DNA from: Candidatus Aenigmatarchaeota archaeon
GTDB taxonomy: Archaea; Aenigmatarchaeota; Aenigmatarchaeia; QMZP01
Reading direction: 5' to 3'
Assembly: GCA_003663225.1 (NCBI GenBank)
Contig: QMZP01000075.1
Location: 1-5,083 of the forward strand
Length of the DNA stretch: 5,083 nt
Under the pieces are notes generated by a model that was not told the DNA's origin, made no database searches, and worked only from the letters and a program-made list of their open reading frames with translations. A program made the translations under genes and the position numbers. Every line of letters starts with the position of its first letter. Positions within the stretch are counted from its first letter, which is position 1. This document shows, in pieces, positions 4,641-5,083 of this stretch.

Positions 4641-5083
4641 TTAGACTGGCCTCTTTGTCTTTTCTGTCTTGGCCTTCTTGGACCCGGACTTTGAAGAAGA
4701 TATCATGGCCTTGGCTGCATTGAATTCCTTGGCTGCTTTATCTGCCCTTGCCTTGTCCTGTATGTGCTTTCCGGAAACCCTGTCCTCGGACGGAAAAACC
4801 ACGTCTGATGCAGGGACCTTCAGGCCGGAGTCTATGACGCCCTTCAGCGCCGCGTAGAGCCTCGAGCCCTTCACAGAACAATAAAGACCCATATCGAATA
4901 TTGCCTCCTTTATACCCGTGCCCAGTGCGTTCTTGCCGCACAGCAGGCCCGTCAGGTAAGCTGCAGGGAGGTTTCCGCAGTGCCCGCTCCAGCCGTAGTC
5001 CTTTAGATTCCTGGAATCGGCGGATGCCATGACTTTGTCACCCTTCTTGTCATAGCTCACTATCTGGCATACCATGTTGTTGG
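4641..5083 (-). CDS. rpl18: ribosomal protein uL18 (L18/L5e), N-terminus outside window
   Basis: 146 residues are visible. The family core is clear: AQIV-like CQIVSYD, GDKV, YGWSGHCGNLPAAYLTGLL, GSRLYAALKGVIDSGL, FPSEDRVSGKHI. uL18 binds 5S rRNA in the large-subunit central protuberance. The frame stays open to the window edge (two Asn codons precede the first ATG at 5075), and known archaeal homologues have about 40 more N-terminal residues, so that ATG is internal and the gene is cut by the edge. The tail is basic and lysine/serine-rich, as is common for rRNA-binding proteins. In many archaea uL18 sits in the spc operon before uS5; here the next gene is the ureohydrolase, so the ribosomal cluster is broken or ends here. 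Confidence 0.93.
   Translation of the reverse strand, partial: NNMVCQIVSYDKKGDKVMASADSRNLKDYGWSGHCGNLPAAYLTGLLCGKNALGTGIKEAIFDMGLYCSVKGSRLYAALKGVIDSGLKVPASDVVFPSEDRVSGKHIQDKARADKAAKEFNAAKAMISSSKSGSKKAKTEKTKRPV

Noticed and set aside
1..5083. CRISPR array, insertion sequence, attachment site or replication origin
   Set aside because: No spaced direct repeats, transposase, terminal repeats or origin-like clusters were seen; the two tRNAs show no partial duplicate downstream that would mark integration.

Overview
The window looks like a compact archaeal genome, probably from the DPANN group and most like Micrarchaeota. The evidence is an archaeal-type eIF5A, deoxyhypusine synthase and uL18, TATA boxes with short 5' leaders, GGTGAT-type Shine-Dalgarno sites, and two tRNA genes that both appear to be split by several small introns at unusual positions. 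The group assignment is inference; no 16S rRNA is present. Coding density is extreme: gene junctions are 0, 2, 1, 1 and 21 bp, and one is a 10-bp overlap. The only real non-coding gaps are 378-434 and 1938-1988.

Left part (1-1555): the C-terminal end of an unrecognised plus-strand protein (1-243) abuts a minus-strand tRNA-Val(CAC) (244-377). After a 57-bp AT-rich gap comes a divergent plus-strand tRNA-Ser(CGA) (435-617). A palindromic TTTAAA lies midway between the two tRNA 5' ends and could serve both. The Val gene carries an intron at 37/38 and one in the D arm. The Ser gene carries one in the D loop, one at the variable arm and one in the T loop. Two bases after tRNA-Ser starts a PP-loop tRNA thiolation enzyme (620-1555) with no visible promoter of its own.

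Right part (1557-5083, all minus strand, read right to left): truncated ribosomal protein uL18, an agmatinase-family ureohydrolase, a fusion of a pyruvoyl-type S-adenosylmethionine decarboxylase (SpeD) with deoxyhypusine synthase (DHS), a small multi-pass membrane protein, and eIF5A. eIF5A has its own TATA box just after the membrane-protein stop codon.

The main point of interest is this polyamine/hypusine cluster. SpeD, DHS, a SpeB-type ureohydrolase and the substrate eIF5A sit together, and two of them are one polypeptide. In the usual reading SpeD makes decarboxylated AdoMet for spermidine and DHS uses spermidine to modify eIF5A. No spermidine synthase is in the window, however, and by my alignment from memory the DHS domain has lost three polyamine-contact residues known from human DHS. 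An alternative is a spermidine-free route: arginine to agmatine (a SpeD-family arginine decarboxylase), transfer of agmatine's aminobutyl-guanidine to eIF5A, then urea removal by the neighbouring ureohydrolase. This resembles the agmatine route proposed for Haloferax, but with decarboxylase and transferase fused.
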